Origin: JBCFBK01 sp038562555
GTDB lineage: Bacteria > Bacteroidota > Bacteroidia > Bacteroidales > Prolixibacteraceae
Direction: 5' to 3'
NCBI GenBank assembly: GCA_038562555.1
Contig: JBCFBK010000028.1
Location: 1 to 64,000 of the forward strand
Length of the DNA: 64,000 bases
The notes beneath the pieces are model-generated. The model ran no database searches and was not told where the DNA came from. It saw only the letters and a list, made by a program, of their open reading frames with translations. Below are positions 35,892 through 44,072 of this stretch, in pieces. How positions within the stretch are numbered: position 1 is the first letter of the stretch; each line of letters starts with the position of its first letter. The position numbers and the translations under genes were made by a program.

Positions 35892-37454
35892 ATGAAGAAA
35901 AAAATAAAACTGATCATTTTATCGTGCCTGCCCATGTTCTTTGGCTGCAGGCAACAAGCAGAAACCCCGCCCCGCATTGCCATTGCCGGCTTTGGAATCG
36001 AATCGAGTACTTTTTCTCCGGCACGCTCGGGCGAAGATGCCTTTCACGTATGGGAAAAGCAGGACATTTTTGGCTATTATCCGTTTTTTAAGGATTCTGC
36101 CCTGCTGAAACGGGCTGACTGGGAACCCACCCGCATCAGCCGTTCTTTGCCCGGAGGGGCAGTGACCCTCGAGGCCTATGAGTCGATCGTTGGCAAAACC
36201 CTTGCCCTGCTCGAACAGGGAAAACCATATGACGGGCTGTTCCTGGACATCCACGGCGCCATGAGCGTAGAGGGACTGGATGATCCGGAAGGCGATTTCA
36301 TTGAACGGATCAGGAAGGTGACGGGCATGGAAACCATCATCTCCACCTCCATGGATTTGCACGGGAATGTGTCCTGGCGGCTGGCCGAAAATTCGGATCT
36401 GATCACCTGCTACCGGATGGCGCCTCATGAAGACGCCTGGGAATCACGGCAACGGGCGCTGGAGAACCTGCTGCAACGTATTGAAACCGGGAAGGGAAAG
36501 CCGGCTTATAAAGCGTATGTCCCCGTTCCCATCCTCTTACCCGGCGAAAAAACCAGCACCCGCGTCGAGCCGGGGAAAAGCCTTTATGCACAGGTTACCC
36601 CTGCTGCCGCCCAGGAAGGCATCGTCGATGCCGCAATCTGGGTCGGTTACGCCTGGGCCGACGAGCCCCGGAATCATGCCGTGGTGATGGCCGTTGGTGA
36701 CGACCAGGAAAAAGTGACCCAAACGGCAGAGAAACTTGCCAAAAGCTTCTGGGATGTCCGGAATGAGTTTGTTTTCGTAGCCCCCACCGGCGATCTTGAT
36801 GAATGTCTTGCCAAAGCGCTGGCAAGCGATCAGCATCCGTTTTTTATCAGCGACTCCGGCGACAACCCTACAGCCGGGGGAGCAGGCGATGTAACCTGGA
36901 CACTGACCGAAGTTTTGAAAAGACCTGAATTTAAGTCACCAAACGGACCTCATCTGATCTATGCTTCCGTACCGGGACCTGAATTAATTGAAAAAGCTTT
37001 AGCCGCAGGTGTTGGTAAAGAAATTGAAGCCCATGTGGGCGGTATTGTCGACGCCCGCTTTGCCCCTCCTCTCCTGCTTAAAGGCACGATAACCGCCATT
37101 GAACAGGGAGATAAAGATGCTGAAACCGAAGTGGTGGTCAAAACCGGCAGCGTTTCCGTTATCGTGACCAATAAACGTAAACCTTACCACAAGGAAGGCG
37201 ATTTTACCAGACTGGGATTAAACCCGCGGGAAGCAGCTATCGTGATGGTCAAGATCGGTTATCTGGAACCGGAACTCTATGACATGCAAAAGGACTGGCT
37301 CCTGGCGCTGACACCGGGAGGCGTGGATCAGAATATCGAACGCCTGCCTTATAAAAAGATTCAGCGACCGATGTTCCCGCTCGACAAGGACATGCCCGAA
37401 CCTGATCTCTCGGCGAAACTCGTCCCGGTGTCGGGAACATCAGAAAAAAAATAG
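35892..37454 (+). CDS. M81-family (MlrC-like) metallopeptidase, predicted lipoprotein
   Basis: The 520-residue protein has a lipobox (LPMFFGC, Cys 19) followed by RIAIAGFGIESSTFSP, the MlrC N terminus. Candidate zinc ligands are in LDIHGAM (D119, H121), MDLHGN (D155, H157) and MAPHED (H179). The C-terminal domain holds SDSGDNPTAGGAGDVTW. The best-known member, microcystinase MlrC, cleaves a linear peptide; related proteins may act on small peptides or amides. Surface or periplasmic anchoring of this family beside a SusCD pair is unusual. It follows the SusD gene by 120 bases with a terminator between, and ends before a second terminator. Confidence 0.88.
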   Translation: MKKKIKLIILSCLPMFFGCRQQAETPPRIAIAGFGIESSTFSPARSGEDAFHVWEKQDIFGYYPFFKDSALLKRADWEPTRISRSLPGGAVTLEAYESIVGKTLALLEQGKPYDGLFLDIHGAMSVEGLDDPEGDFIERIRKVTGMETIISTSMDLHGNVSWRLAENSDLITCYRMAPHEDAWESRQRALENLLQRIETGKGKPAYKAYVPVPILLPGEKTSTRVEPGKSLYAQVTPAAAQEGIVDAAIWVGYAWADEPRNHAVVMAVGDDQEKVTQTAEKLAKSFWDVRNEFVFVAPTGDLDECLAKALASDQHPFFISDSGDNPTAGGAGDVTWTLTEVLKRPEFKSPNGPHLIYASVPGPELIEKALAAGVGKEIEAHVGGIVDARFAPPLLLKGTITAIEQGDKDAETEVVVKTGSVSVIVTNKRKPYHKEGDFTRLGLNPREAAIVMVKIGYLEPELYDMQKDWLLALTPGGVDQNIERLPYKKIQRPMFPLDKDMPEPDLSAKLVPVSGTSEKK

Positions 37455-37483
37455 TATTCCCGGCACACCATAATGGTCATCAT

Positions 37484-37500
37484 TCCCGTTTTCGCGGGAA
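37484..37500. repeat. TTCCCG..CGGGAA palindromic intergenic unit
   Basis: TTCCCG (37484-37489) and CGGGAA (37495-37500) pair over a 5-base loop within a CATTCCCG..GCGGGAACC context. This looks like the ATTCCCGCG/CGCGGGAAT palindromic words dispersed in many bacterial genomes. Confidence 0.35.
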
Positions 37501-37529
37501 CCCCTTTACATAAGCTAAATAACGGGCAA

Positions 37530-37565
37530 AATAACCGGTCCTTTCACGGAGCCGGTTATTTTTTT
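37530..37565 (+). terminator. Intrinsic terminator after the M81 gene
   Basis: AATAACCGG (37530-37538) pairs with CCGGTTATT (37552-37560), followed by TTTTT (37561-37565). It separates the SusCD-M81 locus from the next sigma-factor operon. Confidence 0.88.
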
Positions 37566-37636
37566 ACTCCCCTGTAATGAAACTCCGCCTAATCCGTCTT
37601 ACTTTTGAATTTGAACCGGAAAACAGGAATAATCGG

Positions 37637-38179
37637 ATGTTACCCAGTGAATTTCAAAAAATGGTTTTGCCGCTGAGCAGCAAGCTCCTTCACTTTGCCC
37701 TTCACCTGATACAGGACGAGGAAGAAGCCCGGGACGCGGTTCAGGACGTGTTTCTGAAACTTTGGCAAAAAAAAGAATCACTGGATCGGGTGGATAATCT
37801 GGAGGCCTTTGCCATGCGCATGACCCGTAACCGGTGTCTGGATCTGGTTCGCTCAAAGCAGACTATCATTAATGGAAATAAGCGCTTGCAAACGGGAAGA
37901 GGCGAGCAAAAAAATCTCCAACGGGAAATCGAACTGTCAGAGGAAGCGAGACTGGTTAAAGAGCTGATAAGCCGGTTGCCGGATGTCCAGAAAACAGTGA
38001 TGCTGCTCCGCGACGTAGAACAATATGAATTTGAAGAAATAGCGAAAATAACGGAATTGAATATTAATGCGATCCGCGTGATCTTATCGCGGGCGCGGAA
38101 AAAAGTGAGAGACGATCTATTCAAACAGCAGCAATATGGAAACGGAAGTCATCAAATACAAACTGCAGAAATTTTTTGA
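37637..38179 (+). CDS. ECF RNA polymerase sigma factor
   Basis: ATG 37637 (MLPSEFQKMVLPL) is preferred; an in-frame ATG at 37577 adds 20 residues and lies 12 bases after a terminator T-run. The 180-residue protein has region 2 (LIQDEEEARDAVQDVFLKLWQKK) and region 4 (LPDVQKTVMLLRDVEQYEFEEIAKITELNINAIRVILSRARKKV). It overlaps the next gene by 44 bases, showing tight coupling to a membrane protein that likely acts as its anti-sigma factor. The downstream DUF4252 protein is the probable output. The trigger is unknown. Confidence 0.9.
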   Translation: MLPSEFQKMVLPLSSKLLHFALHLIQDEEEARDAVQDVFLKLWQKKESLDRVDNLEAFAMRMTRNRCLDLVRSKQTIINGNKRLQTGRGEQKNLQREIELSEEARLVKELISRLPDVQKTVMLLRDVEQYEFEEIAKITELNINAIRVILSRARKKVRDDLFKQQQYGNGSHQIQTAEIF

Positions 38180-38684
38180 GGGGGAAAGCAGCCTGGAGGA
38201 CGAACAGATCCTGCAGAACTATTTCCGGTCGGACCTGGTTGATCCGCAGTTGCTGATGTACCGGACGCTGTTTACGGGTCTTGAAAAGATGACAAAAACA
38301 GAGCCGCATGCCTCTGGCGAACGGCTGATGGATTTCATCATCGAATATGAACAACGGGAAAAAATCAGATATCGCAGGTTTTGGCAAATCGTGACTGCAA
38401 TGGCTGCAGCCCTGCTGATCGCCCTGCTGGCGACCCCCTTCAACCACGAGAAGAACTGGGAAGATACCTATTCTGATCCGGATCAGGCATACGTAGCTGC
38501 CGTAAATACGCTGCAGTTTGTTGCCGGCAAATATCAGGAAGGAATGGCCCGGTTGCAGCCCGTACAGAAACTTAACCAGGCTTATAAACCGATGACCAAA
38601 AGCCTGGATCTGCTAAATAAAGGATTTCAGGAAATGCAGAAATTTGAAAATCTGAACGAGAAACTTAATCGTGAAAAACAATAA
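38136..38684 (+). CDS. Single-pass membrane protein, probable anti-sigma factor
   Basis: The 182-residue protein has an N-terminal cytoplasmic part (1-88) containing LQKFFEGESSLEDEQILQNYF, a pattern common in Bacteroidota anti-sigma proteins. One membrane helix follows (about 89-105: IVTAMAAALLIALLATPF), then a periplasmic tail rich in Gln and Lys that may form a coiled coil (about 125-182). It overlaps the ECF sigma gene by 44 bases and precedes the DUF4252 gene by 12 bases. No catalytic motif is seen. The anti-sigma role is inferred from the coupled gene order. Confidence 0.75.
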   Translation: METEVIKYKLQKFFEGESSLEDEQILQNYFRSDLVDPQLLMYRTLFTGLEKMTKTEPHASGERLMDFIIEYEQREKIRYRRFWQIVTAMAAALLIALLATPFNHEKNWEDTYSDPDQAYVAAVNTLQFVAGKYQEGMARLQPVQKLNQAYKPMTKSLDLLNKGFQEMQKFENLNEKLNREKQ

Positions 38685-38696
38685 AATTATATACAA

Positions 38697-39233
38697 ATGA
38701 ATCCCTTAACAATTACCGGTGTCAGGATCAGACACTTTTTCATGCTGGCCTTAATGTTGATCCCATTCGCAGTTACCGCCCAGAAAAGTCCGGTCGATAA
38801 GCTATTCGAAAAATACGCGAACCGCGACGGACTGACCACCGTGAACATCAGCGGAGCCCTGCTGGGCTTCGCCAGTAAAATTCAGGAAGACAGTCCGGAG
38901 TCGGACTTCCTCTCGGCACTGAAAGGCGTACGCATTCTCTCGGTGGAGGACGACCAGTTGAATAAATCGCTCGATTTTTATAAGGAACTCGAAAACGACG
39001 GCTTTTTCAAAAATCACGACTATGAAGTACTGATGGAAGTCACTGAAAAGGATGAAGTTGTCAGGTTCTACGGAAAAAATGCAGGACAGGGAAAGTTTTC
39101 AGAACTGCTGCTGGTAGTCGGTGGTGATGAGAACGCACTGATCAGTATCCGGGGATTAATCGACCCGGAGAATATCGCAAAGATCACGGGGGCACTTAAT
39201 ATTGACTTGCCGTCGGTAACTGTTAAAAAATAA
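38697..39233 (+). CDS. DUF4252 secreted protein
   Basis: The 178-residue protein has a signal peptide (FFMLALMLIPFAVTAQ) and a DUF4252 domain: VDKLFEKYANRDGLTTVNIS near the start, EVTEKDEVVRFYGK in the middle and LLLVVGGDENALISIRGLIDPENI near the end. DUF4252 proteins are usual partners of this kind of sigma/anti-sigma operon in Bacteroidota and have no established function. It is probably periplasmic or lipid-associated. Its stop codon abuts a 14-base terminator stem shared with the convergent oxidoreductase operon. Confidence 0.85.
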   Translation: MNPLTITGVRIRHFFMLALMLIPFAVTAQKSPVDKLFEKYANRDGLTTVNISGALLGFASKIQEDSPESDFLSALKGVRILSVEDDQLNKSLDFYKELENDGFFKNHDYEVLMEVTEKDEVVRFYGKNAGQGKFSELLLVVGGDENALISIRGLIDPENIAKITGALNIDLPSVTVKK

Positions 39234-39268
39234 AATAAAACGTCCGGCGAATCACCGGACGTTTTATT
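39234..39268. terminator. Bidirectional intrinsic terminator, 14-base perfect stem
   Basis: AATAAAACGTCCGG (39234-39247) pairs perfectly with CCGGACGTTTTATT (39255-39268) over a 7-base loop. A/T-rich outer ends serve both the DUF4252 operon and the minus-strand oxidoreductase operon, whose last stop codon lies within it. Confidence 0.9.
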
Positions 39269-39821
39269 ATTTTGCTTCCGAAATCAGTTCAAGATGCTCA
39301 CTTCCTGCCTCAATCGCCCGCAGGTTAAGCGGAATCAACTTGTGATGACGTTCAGGCAGTGATTTTTCAAGGCCTTTTTGAATACTATCCATCTGAACAA
39401 CCGGTCGGGCTTTCAGATAGGCACCCAGCACCACCATATTGAAAGTCTTGACATTCCCCATCTCTGCGGCTATTTTTGTGCCTTCGATCCGGTAAATCCG
39501 GATGTCTGTCCGGCCAGGAGGATGAACGATGCCGTTAGGATCATACAGCAAGGTTCCGCCAGGTTTTACCTTACTCTCGAATTTATCCAGCGACTGCTGG
39601 TTCAGGATGATGGCCGTATCAAATTCGTTCAGTACCGGTGAGCTCACCCGGTCGTCGCTTATAATAACCGTGACATTGGCCGTTCCGCCGCGCATCTCCG
39701 GTCCGTATGAGGGAAACCAGGAGACTTCCTTTCCCTGCATCACCCCGGAATAAGCCAGGATCTTTCCCATGGAAAGGACTCCCTGTCCGCCAAAGCCGGC
39801 TATAATGATTTCTTCAGTCAT
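39267..39821 (-). CDS. 2-oxoacid:ferredoxin oxidoreductase, gamma subunit
   Basis: The 184-residue protein has the POR gamma fold: EEIIIAGFGGQGVLSMGKILAYSG, SYGPEMRGGTANVTVIIS and a VVLGAYLKA segment. The gamma subunit contributes to coenzyme A binding and complex assembly in enzymes that convert a 2-oxoacid plus CoA and ferredoxin to acyl-CoA and CO2. It is the last gene of a four-gene operon (delta, alpha, beta, gamma), 11 bases after beta. Substrate type (2-oxoglutarate, branched-chain or aryl) cannot be set from sequence alone. Confidence 0.92.
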   Translation of the reverse strand: MTEEIIIAGFGGQGVLSMGKILAYSGVMQGKEVSWFPSYGPEMRGGTANVTVIISDDRVSSPVLNEFDTAIILNQQSLDKFESKVKPGGTLLYDPNGIVHPPGRTDIRIYRIEGTKIAAEMGNVKTFNMVVLGAYLKARPVVQMDSIQKGLEKSLPERHHKLIPLNLRAIEAGSEHLELISEAK

Positions 39822-39832
39822 GGTTTTTTGTT

Positions 39833-40630
39833 TTAGTTCTTTTTATAATATCCGTCAGGTGCATCTTTTTCGGCGTCTTTCAGGTCTCCTGGTTTGTAGA
39901 ACGGGAACATATTCTCTTCCATCCATTGGTTAGCTTCAACCGGCGTACAATGCCATCCTGAATTACAGGTTGAAACCACTTCGACAAACGACGTTCCCTT
40001 TTTATCCATCACGTTTTGAAATGCCTTCTTCAGGGCTTTTTTACATTTCCGGGATGTCGTCGGTGTATGAACAGACTGCCTGGTCACATACGATGTTCCC
40101 GGCAACTGAGCGATCAGTTCGGTAATCCGCAGCGGATATCCGTTCCGTTCAACGTTCCGCCCGTTGGGCGTAGTTGTGGTGATTTGACCAAGCAGTGTGG
40201 TAGGAGCCATTTGCCCGCCTGTCATTCCGTAAATGGCATTATTAATAAAAATAACCACGATATTTTCGCCGCGGTTACAGGCATGCAGGATCTCGGCAGT
40301 GCCGATCGAAGCCAGGTCGCCATCGCCCTGATAGGTAAAAACCACTTTGCCGGAGTTTACCCGTGATATGCCTGTGGCGACCGCCGGCGCGCGTCCATGG
40401 GCCGCTTCCACCCAATCAACTTCTAAATAGTTGTAGGCAAACACGCTGCAACCAACCGGCGAGACACCGATGGTGCGATCCTGGATACCCAGTTCCCCAA
40501 TCACTTCGGCCAATAACCTGTGAACAAGACCGTGGCTGCACCCCGGGCAGTAATGCATCGTACTGCCGGTAAGCATTCCGGTTTTTTCAAAAACCAGGTT
40601 TTCGGGTTTTATAATCTCACTGATATCCAT
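39833..40630 (-). CDS. 2-oxoacid:ferredoxin oxidoreductase, beta subunit (thiamine diphosphate-binding)
   Basis: The 265-residue protein has cysteine ligands for a 4Fe-4S cluster (CPGCSHG near residue 28, GVSPVGCS, and a later STCNSGWHC). The thiamine diphosphate motif is YQGDGDLASIGTAE to FINNAIYGMTGGQ. It catalyses decarboxylation of the 2-oxoacid and passes electrons to ferredoxin. A good GGAGGA ribosome binding site precedes the ATG at 40630. It belongs to the oxidoreductase operon 39267-42064. Confidence 0.94.
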   Translation of the reverse strand: MDISEIIKPENLVFEKTGMLTGSTMHYCPGCSHGLVHRLLAEVIGELGIQDRTIGVSPVGCSVFAYNYLEVDWVEAAHGRAPAVATGISRVNSGKVVFTYQGDGDLASIGTAEILHACNRGENIVVIFINNAIYGMTGGQMAPTTLLGQITTTTPNGRNVERNGYPLRITELIAQLPGTSYVTRQSVHTPTTSRKCKKALKKAFQNVMDKKGTSFVEVVSTCNSGWHCTPVEANQWMEENMFPFYKPGDLKDAEKDAPDGYYKKN

Positions 40631-40648
40631 TTTATCCTCCTGTCCGTT

Positions 40649-41749
40649 TTAAATGTTTTCCGTTTTTAAATAGCGTTCCACAGCCTCAACCACTTCTCCG
40701 GGTGTCGGAATGATACCACCCATACGACCAAAATAGTTCACGGGGACCGACTGCCCTGAACTGAACACCGAAAGCTGCACATCTTCAATCATTTGTCCTG
40801 CATTCATTTCGACCGTTAAAAAGCCTTTTACCCGTTTCGCCAGTTCGGCAACGGGCACTTTCGGAAATGGGAACAGCGTAATTGGACGAAGAAGTCCCAC
40901 CTTCAATCCTTTGGCACGCGCTAATTCAACAGCTTTCCTGCAAATCCGCGATGATGACCCAAAGGCGACGAGAACATAATCGGCGTCGTCACATTGAAAT
41001 AATTCACAACGGACTTCCTCCTCCGTCATTTTCTGATATTTCCGCTGAAAACGAAGATTATTCTGCTCCATCTTCTCGGAATCCATTTCCAGCGAAGTGA
41101 TAATATTCCGTTCCCGGTTGTTGCGTTTGCCGATTGCAGCCCATGACCCATAGCGGTCTTCTATTTCGGAATCTGTTAACCGGGGGATTTGATCGCCCAG
41201 TTCCACCTTTTCCATCGTTTGTCCGATTACACCATCGGCCAGGATCATGGCCGGGTTTCGGTATTTAAAAGCCAGATCAAAGGCAAGGCCTACGAAATCG
41301 TTCATTTCCTGCACCGAAGCAGGCGCCAGAACGATCAGGTAATAATCGCCATGCCCGCCGCCGCGTGTTGCCTGAAAGTAGTCGGCCTGTGATGGCTGAA
41401 TGGTACCCAGTCCAGGACCTCCGCGCTGTACATTCACAATCACGCAGGGCAATTCGGCACCGGCCAGATATGAAATCCCTTCCGACATCAGGCTGATACC
41501 GGGACTTGAAGAGGATGTCATCACCTTTTTACCGGTCCCGGCAGCTCCGTATACCATGTTGATGGCTGCCACTTCACTTTCGGCCTGGAGCACAACCATC
41601 CCTGTTTCACTCCATGGCTCGCGCGACATTAAGGTTTCCATAACCTCCGACTGAGGAGTGATCGGGTATCCGAAATAACCATCACATCCGCAGCGAATGG
41701 CTGCTTCGGCAATAACCTCGTTCCCTTTCATTAATCGTAATTCTCCCAT
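40649..41749 (-). CDS. 2-oxoacid:ferredoxin oxidoreductase, alpha subunit (VorB/KorA type)
   Basis: The 366-residue protein shows the alpha-subunit pyrimidine-binding fold: GYFGYPITPQSEVMETL, TSSSSPGISLMSEGISYLAGAELPCVIVNVQRGGPGLGT and a C-terminal transketolase-like domain (VLVAFGSSSRICRKAVELAR). It is the type usually labelled 3-methyl-2-oxobutanoate dehydrogenase VorB or 2-oxoglutarate KorA in Bacteroidota; the label does not settle the substrate. It follows the ferredoxin-like delta gene by 90 bases and precedes beta by 18 bases. Confidence 0.92.
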   Translation of the reverse strand: MGELRLMKGNEVIAEAAIRCGCDGYFGYPITPQSEVMETLMSREPWSETGMVVLQAESEVAAINMVYGAAGTGKKVMTSSSSPGISLMSEGISYLAGAELPCVIVNVQRGGPGLGTIQPSQADYFQATRGGGHGDYYLIVLAPASVQEMNDFVGLAFDLAFKYRNPAMILADGVIGQTMEKVELGDQIPRLTDSEIEDRYGSWAAIGKRNNRERNIITSLEMDSEKMEQNNLRFQRKYQKMTEEEVRCELFQCDDADYVLVAFGSSSRICRKAVELARAKGLKVGLLRPITLFPFPKVPVAELAKRVKGFLTVEMNAGQMIEDVQLSVFSSGQSVPVNYFGRMGGIIPTPGEVVEAVERYLKTENI

Positions 41750-41839
41750 TTGGGTATATTGTTAAAGTGTCAAATTACAAAGTCTCGCTACTCACGACTT
41801 CTTTTGTCTTGTGTCTTGATACTTGCGTCTTATGTCTGA

Positions 41840-42064
41840 TTAAATTTTGACCCGGTAAACAGTGATGCAGGTATCCGGACAAACTGCCGCACAGTTGGAA
41901 CATCCGATGCATAATTCGGGTTTCTCCATAAAGGAATAATGGTAACCCCGGCTGTTCACCTGCTTATTCTGTCCAAGGACCTGCTGAGGGCAGGCTGCAA
42001 CACAAAGACCGCAGCCCTTGCATTCGTCGGTATCAACCACTACTGCTCCAATAACTCTTGCCAT
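41840..42064 (-). CDS. 2-oxoacid:ferredoxin oxidoreductase, delta subunit (2[4Fe-4S] ferredoxin-like)
   Basis: The 74-residue protein has two classical 4Fe-4S motifs, CKGCGLCVAACP and CIGCSNCAAVCP. It is the electron-transfer subunit of the POR-type complex whose alpha, beta and gamma genes follow. It is the first gene of the operon. Upstream lie a -7 box (42128-42135) and a palindrome (42157-42172). The 90-base gap to alpha contains low-complexity TCTTGTGTCTTGA-like words. Confidence 0.9.
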   Translation of the reverse strand: MARVIGAVVVDTDECKGCGLCVAACPQQVLGQNKQVNSRGYHYSFMEKPELCIGCSNCAAVCPDTCITVYRVKI

Positions 42065-42127
42065 GGTTTTTATCTTTTTTCAACTGTTTAGTTTTCCCGG
42101 AAGAACGATTATTTTTGTGAATTCTCA

Positions 42128-42135
42128 CAAAGCTA
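42128..42135 (-). promoter_or_regulatory. Bacteroidota -7 box for the oxidoreductase operon
   Basis: The minus strand reads TAGCTTTG, an exact TAnnTTTG match, 63 bases before the delta-subunit ATG. There is no TTTG at the usual -33 spacing; the palindrome at 42157-42172 takes that position, which fits an activator-dependent promoter. Confidence 0.5.
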
Positions 42136-42156
42136 CCGCAAACGCAAAATTCCGGC

Positions 42157-42172
42157 CGCAACAAATGTTGCG
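42157..42172. promoter_or_regulatory. Candidate Crp/Fnr operator upstream of the oxidoreductase operon
   Basis: CGCAAC-AAAT-GTTGCG is a perfect 6-4-6 palindrome. Its centre is 29.5 bases from the near edge of the -7 box, about -43 from the predicted start. The nrfHA upstream palindrome at 47719 has the same arms-and-spacer design and the same distance. It lies just after the stop of the Crp/Fnr gene. Confidence 0.5.
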
Positions 42173-42175
42173 AAA

Positions 42176-42745
42176 TCAAATACTGTTCAGAATTCGGGTA
42201 AAGATATTCCGGTGGATACCCAGGTAAGAGGCTACATGCTGACGTTGTACCCGCGATACAATCCCGCTGTGTTCTCTCATAAAATTTTTTACCCGTTGTG
42301 AAGCAGACAACGACTGAAGTGAATGGACACGTTTCAGTGCCTGAATATAGCTTTCTTCGGCCATGATCCTGACCAGACGCTCCAGCGCCGGGTTCTCTTC
42401 CAACAAACGATCGTACTCCGCCCGCTCGATATAGATTAGTTCCGAATCTTCGTAAGCCCGGATGGATTCAGGCGATTTTTTACCCGTTATGAAAGTCTCG
42501 TGACTGCTCACAATGCTGTTGTCGGGGGTATAATAAAAACGCGATATCCATTCCTGCCCGTTTTCTGAAATATAGCTTGCATACATCAGACCGCTCAGTA
42601 AAAGACCCATCCTCCGGTTCTGCTCACCATACTCAATAAAGCTTTCGCCTTTTTTGAGCAGGATTGGCTGCCGTTCCGTGAAGAATTCCTTTAACTGAAT
42701 TAACGTCTGTTTATATCCCCATATAAGCCTGTCTTCGCTCATCAT
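42176..42745 (-). CDS. Crp/Fnr-family transcriptional regulator
   Basis: The 189-residue protein has a cyclic-nucleotide-binding-type beta roll (about 25-115: ILLKKGESFIEYGEQNRRMGLLLSG, YASYISENGQEWISRFYYTP) and a C-terminal winged helix (about 145-188: SASQRVKNFMREHSGIVSRVQRQHVASYLGIHRNIFTRIL). It lacks the N-terminal cysteines of Fnr, so oxygen sensing by an Fe-S cluster is unlikely. It is 7 bases downstream of the aminotransferase gene and just upstream of the oxidoreductase operon. It is the obvious candidate to bind the palindromes at 42157 and 47719; this is inference. Confidence 0.9.
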   Translation of the reverse strand: MMSEDRLIWGYKQTLIQLKEFFTERQPILLKKGESFIEYGEQNRRMGLLLSGLMYASYISENGQEWISRFYYTPDNSIVSSHETFITGKKSPESIRAYEDSELIYIERAEYDRLLEENPALERLVRIMAEESYIQALKRVHSLQSLSASQRVKNFMREHSGIVSRVQRQHVASYLGIHRNIFTRILNSI

Positions 42746-42752
42746 TTAAAAA

Positions 42753-44072
42753 TCAGCGGTTCTCTGAAAAATCGCTGTGAAACTGCTTTAATCTTTTTTC
42801 GAGCAGGTCGAACTGGCTGCGGGCGACGTGAGAGACGCACGCCCGGAGCCCTTCCCGTTCGCTTCCCGTGGTCTTCAGCGTGATGGCACTGATCCCGTAT
42901 GCAATCAGGCGATGTAACAATTCACCACCCGTCATGCCCGGGTAGCCTATTGTAAAGTAAAATCCATCACCAACCGGTTCATCACCGTCTTTTTCATATA
43001 CAATCTCAAACCCGTTTTCCAGGAAAAGCCGCTTCATAATTCTGGCCTTTTCGCCATACTCCCTGACATCGTTCACAAAGTTGAACTGACCATCGTTCGC
43101 CGCTTTAAACATCGCCGCAAGCGCATGCTGTGCCGAGTGGCTGGTCCCTGATGAAATGGCGTACAGGGCTTTGAAAATGATGGCATGTCCGAAACTACTG
43201 CTGTGAAACCGGACGCTCAGATTTTCATAAGCCCGGTTGAAAAGCGCGTCTGAAATTACCATCATGCCAATACGCTGTCCCGCATAAGAGAAAATCTTTG
43301 AACTGGATATGAACAAGACATAGTTGCGGGTGTAGCGCGCCACAGTGGACTGATACGGCGGACGTCCGGGCGTGTAGAGATCTTTGCGGAAGTCCATTCC
43401 GAAATAAGCCAGATCTTCCAGGACAATCACGTCGTACTTGTTTGCCATTTCGCCGATAATCTGAAGCTCCTCTTCGGTGAAACAAAGCCAGCTTGGATTG
43501 TTCGGGCTCGAATAAATCATGGCGCCAATATCTCCTTTGCTCAGAAAGCTCTCCAGTTTAGCCCCGAGTTTCTGCCCGCGGTAAGCAAACACGTCAAAAC
43601 TTTCATAGTTGCAACCCATTACCTGCATCTGTTGTTTCTGTACCGGAAATCCGGGATCAATAAACAGCACTTTGTCTTTTTTACGATCAGTATTGGCAGC
43701 CACCAGCAAAGCAGCGTAAGTTCCCTGCATCGAACCAACGGTGGGTACACACCCCGAGGGGGAAACCGATATATCCATAAACAGTTTTACAAAGCGGGCC
43801 GCCTCATCTTTCAGGGGCTTAATGCCATCGATGAGTGGATAAACGGACGCAACGCCATTTTTCAAGGCCTTGATCTCCGCCTCCACACCAATGCCGGCAG
43901 GCGGCAAACCAGGTACTCCCATCTCCATACGGACAAATTTTTCGGAGCTCTCTGCTTCTATATAGTTGACAAGAGCTACGATCTCCCGGATAGAGGCTTC
44001 ATTAATATCTTCAATGTGAAGCTGTTTCAGGTATTTAGCCACCAACTCCTGACTGATAGGCGTATTCTTCAT
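42753..44072 (-). CDS. PLP-dependent class I/II aminotransferase
   Basis: The 439-residue protein has fold-type I features: GVPGLPP near residue 53, substrate-loop YPLIDGIKPLKDEAARF, GSMQGTYAAL, the PLP aspartate region SSPNNPSWLCFTEEEL with VLEDLAYFGMD, and the Schiff-base lysine in FISSSKIFSYAGQRIGMM. It should transaminate an amino acid with a 2-oxoacid. The next gene upstream but one is pheA, so phenylpyruvate/phenylalanine is a likely pair. It overlaps the flavodoxin gene by 4 bases (ATGA), which indicates translational coupling. Confidence 0.9.
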   Translation of the reverse strand: MKNTPISQELVAKYLKQLHIEDINEASIREIVALVNYIEAESSEKFVRMEMGVPGLPPAGIGVEAEIKALKNGVASVYPLIDGIKPLKDEAARFVKLFMDISVSPSGCVPTVGSMQGTYAALLVAANTDRKKDKVLFIDPGFPVQKQQMQVMGCNYESFDVFAYRGQKLGAKLESFLSKGDIGAMIYSSPNNPSWLCFTEEELQIIGEMANKYDVIVLEDLAYFGMDFRKDLYTPGRPPYQSTVARYTRNYVLFISSSKIFSYAGQRIGMMVISDALFNRAYENLSVRFHSSSFGHAIIFKALYAISSGTSHSAQHALAAMFKAANDGQFNFVNDVREYGEKARIMKRLFLENGFEIVYEKDGDEPVGDGFYFTIGYPGMTGGELLHRLIAYGISAITLKTTGSEREGLRACVSHVARSQFDLLEKRLKQFHSDFSENR

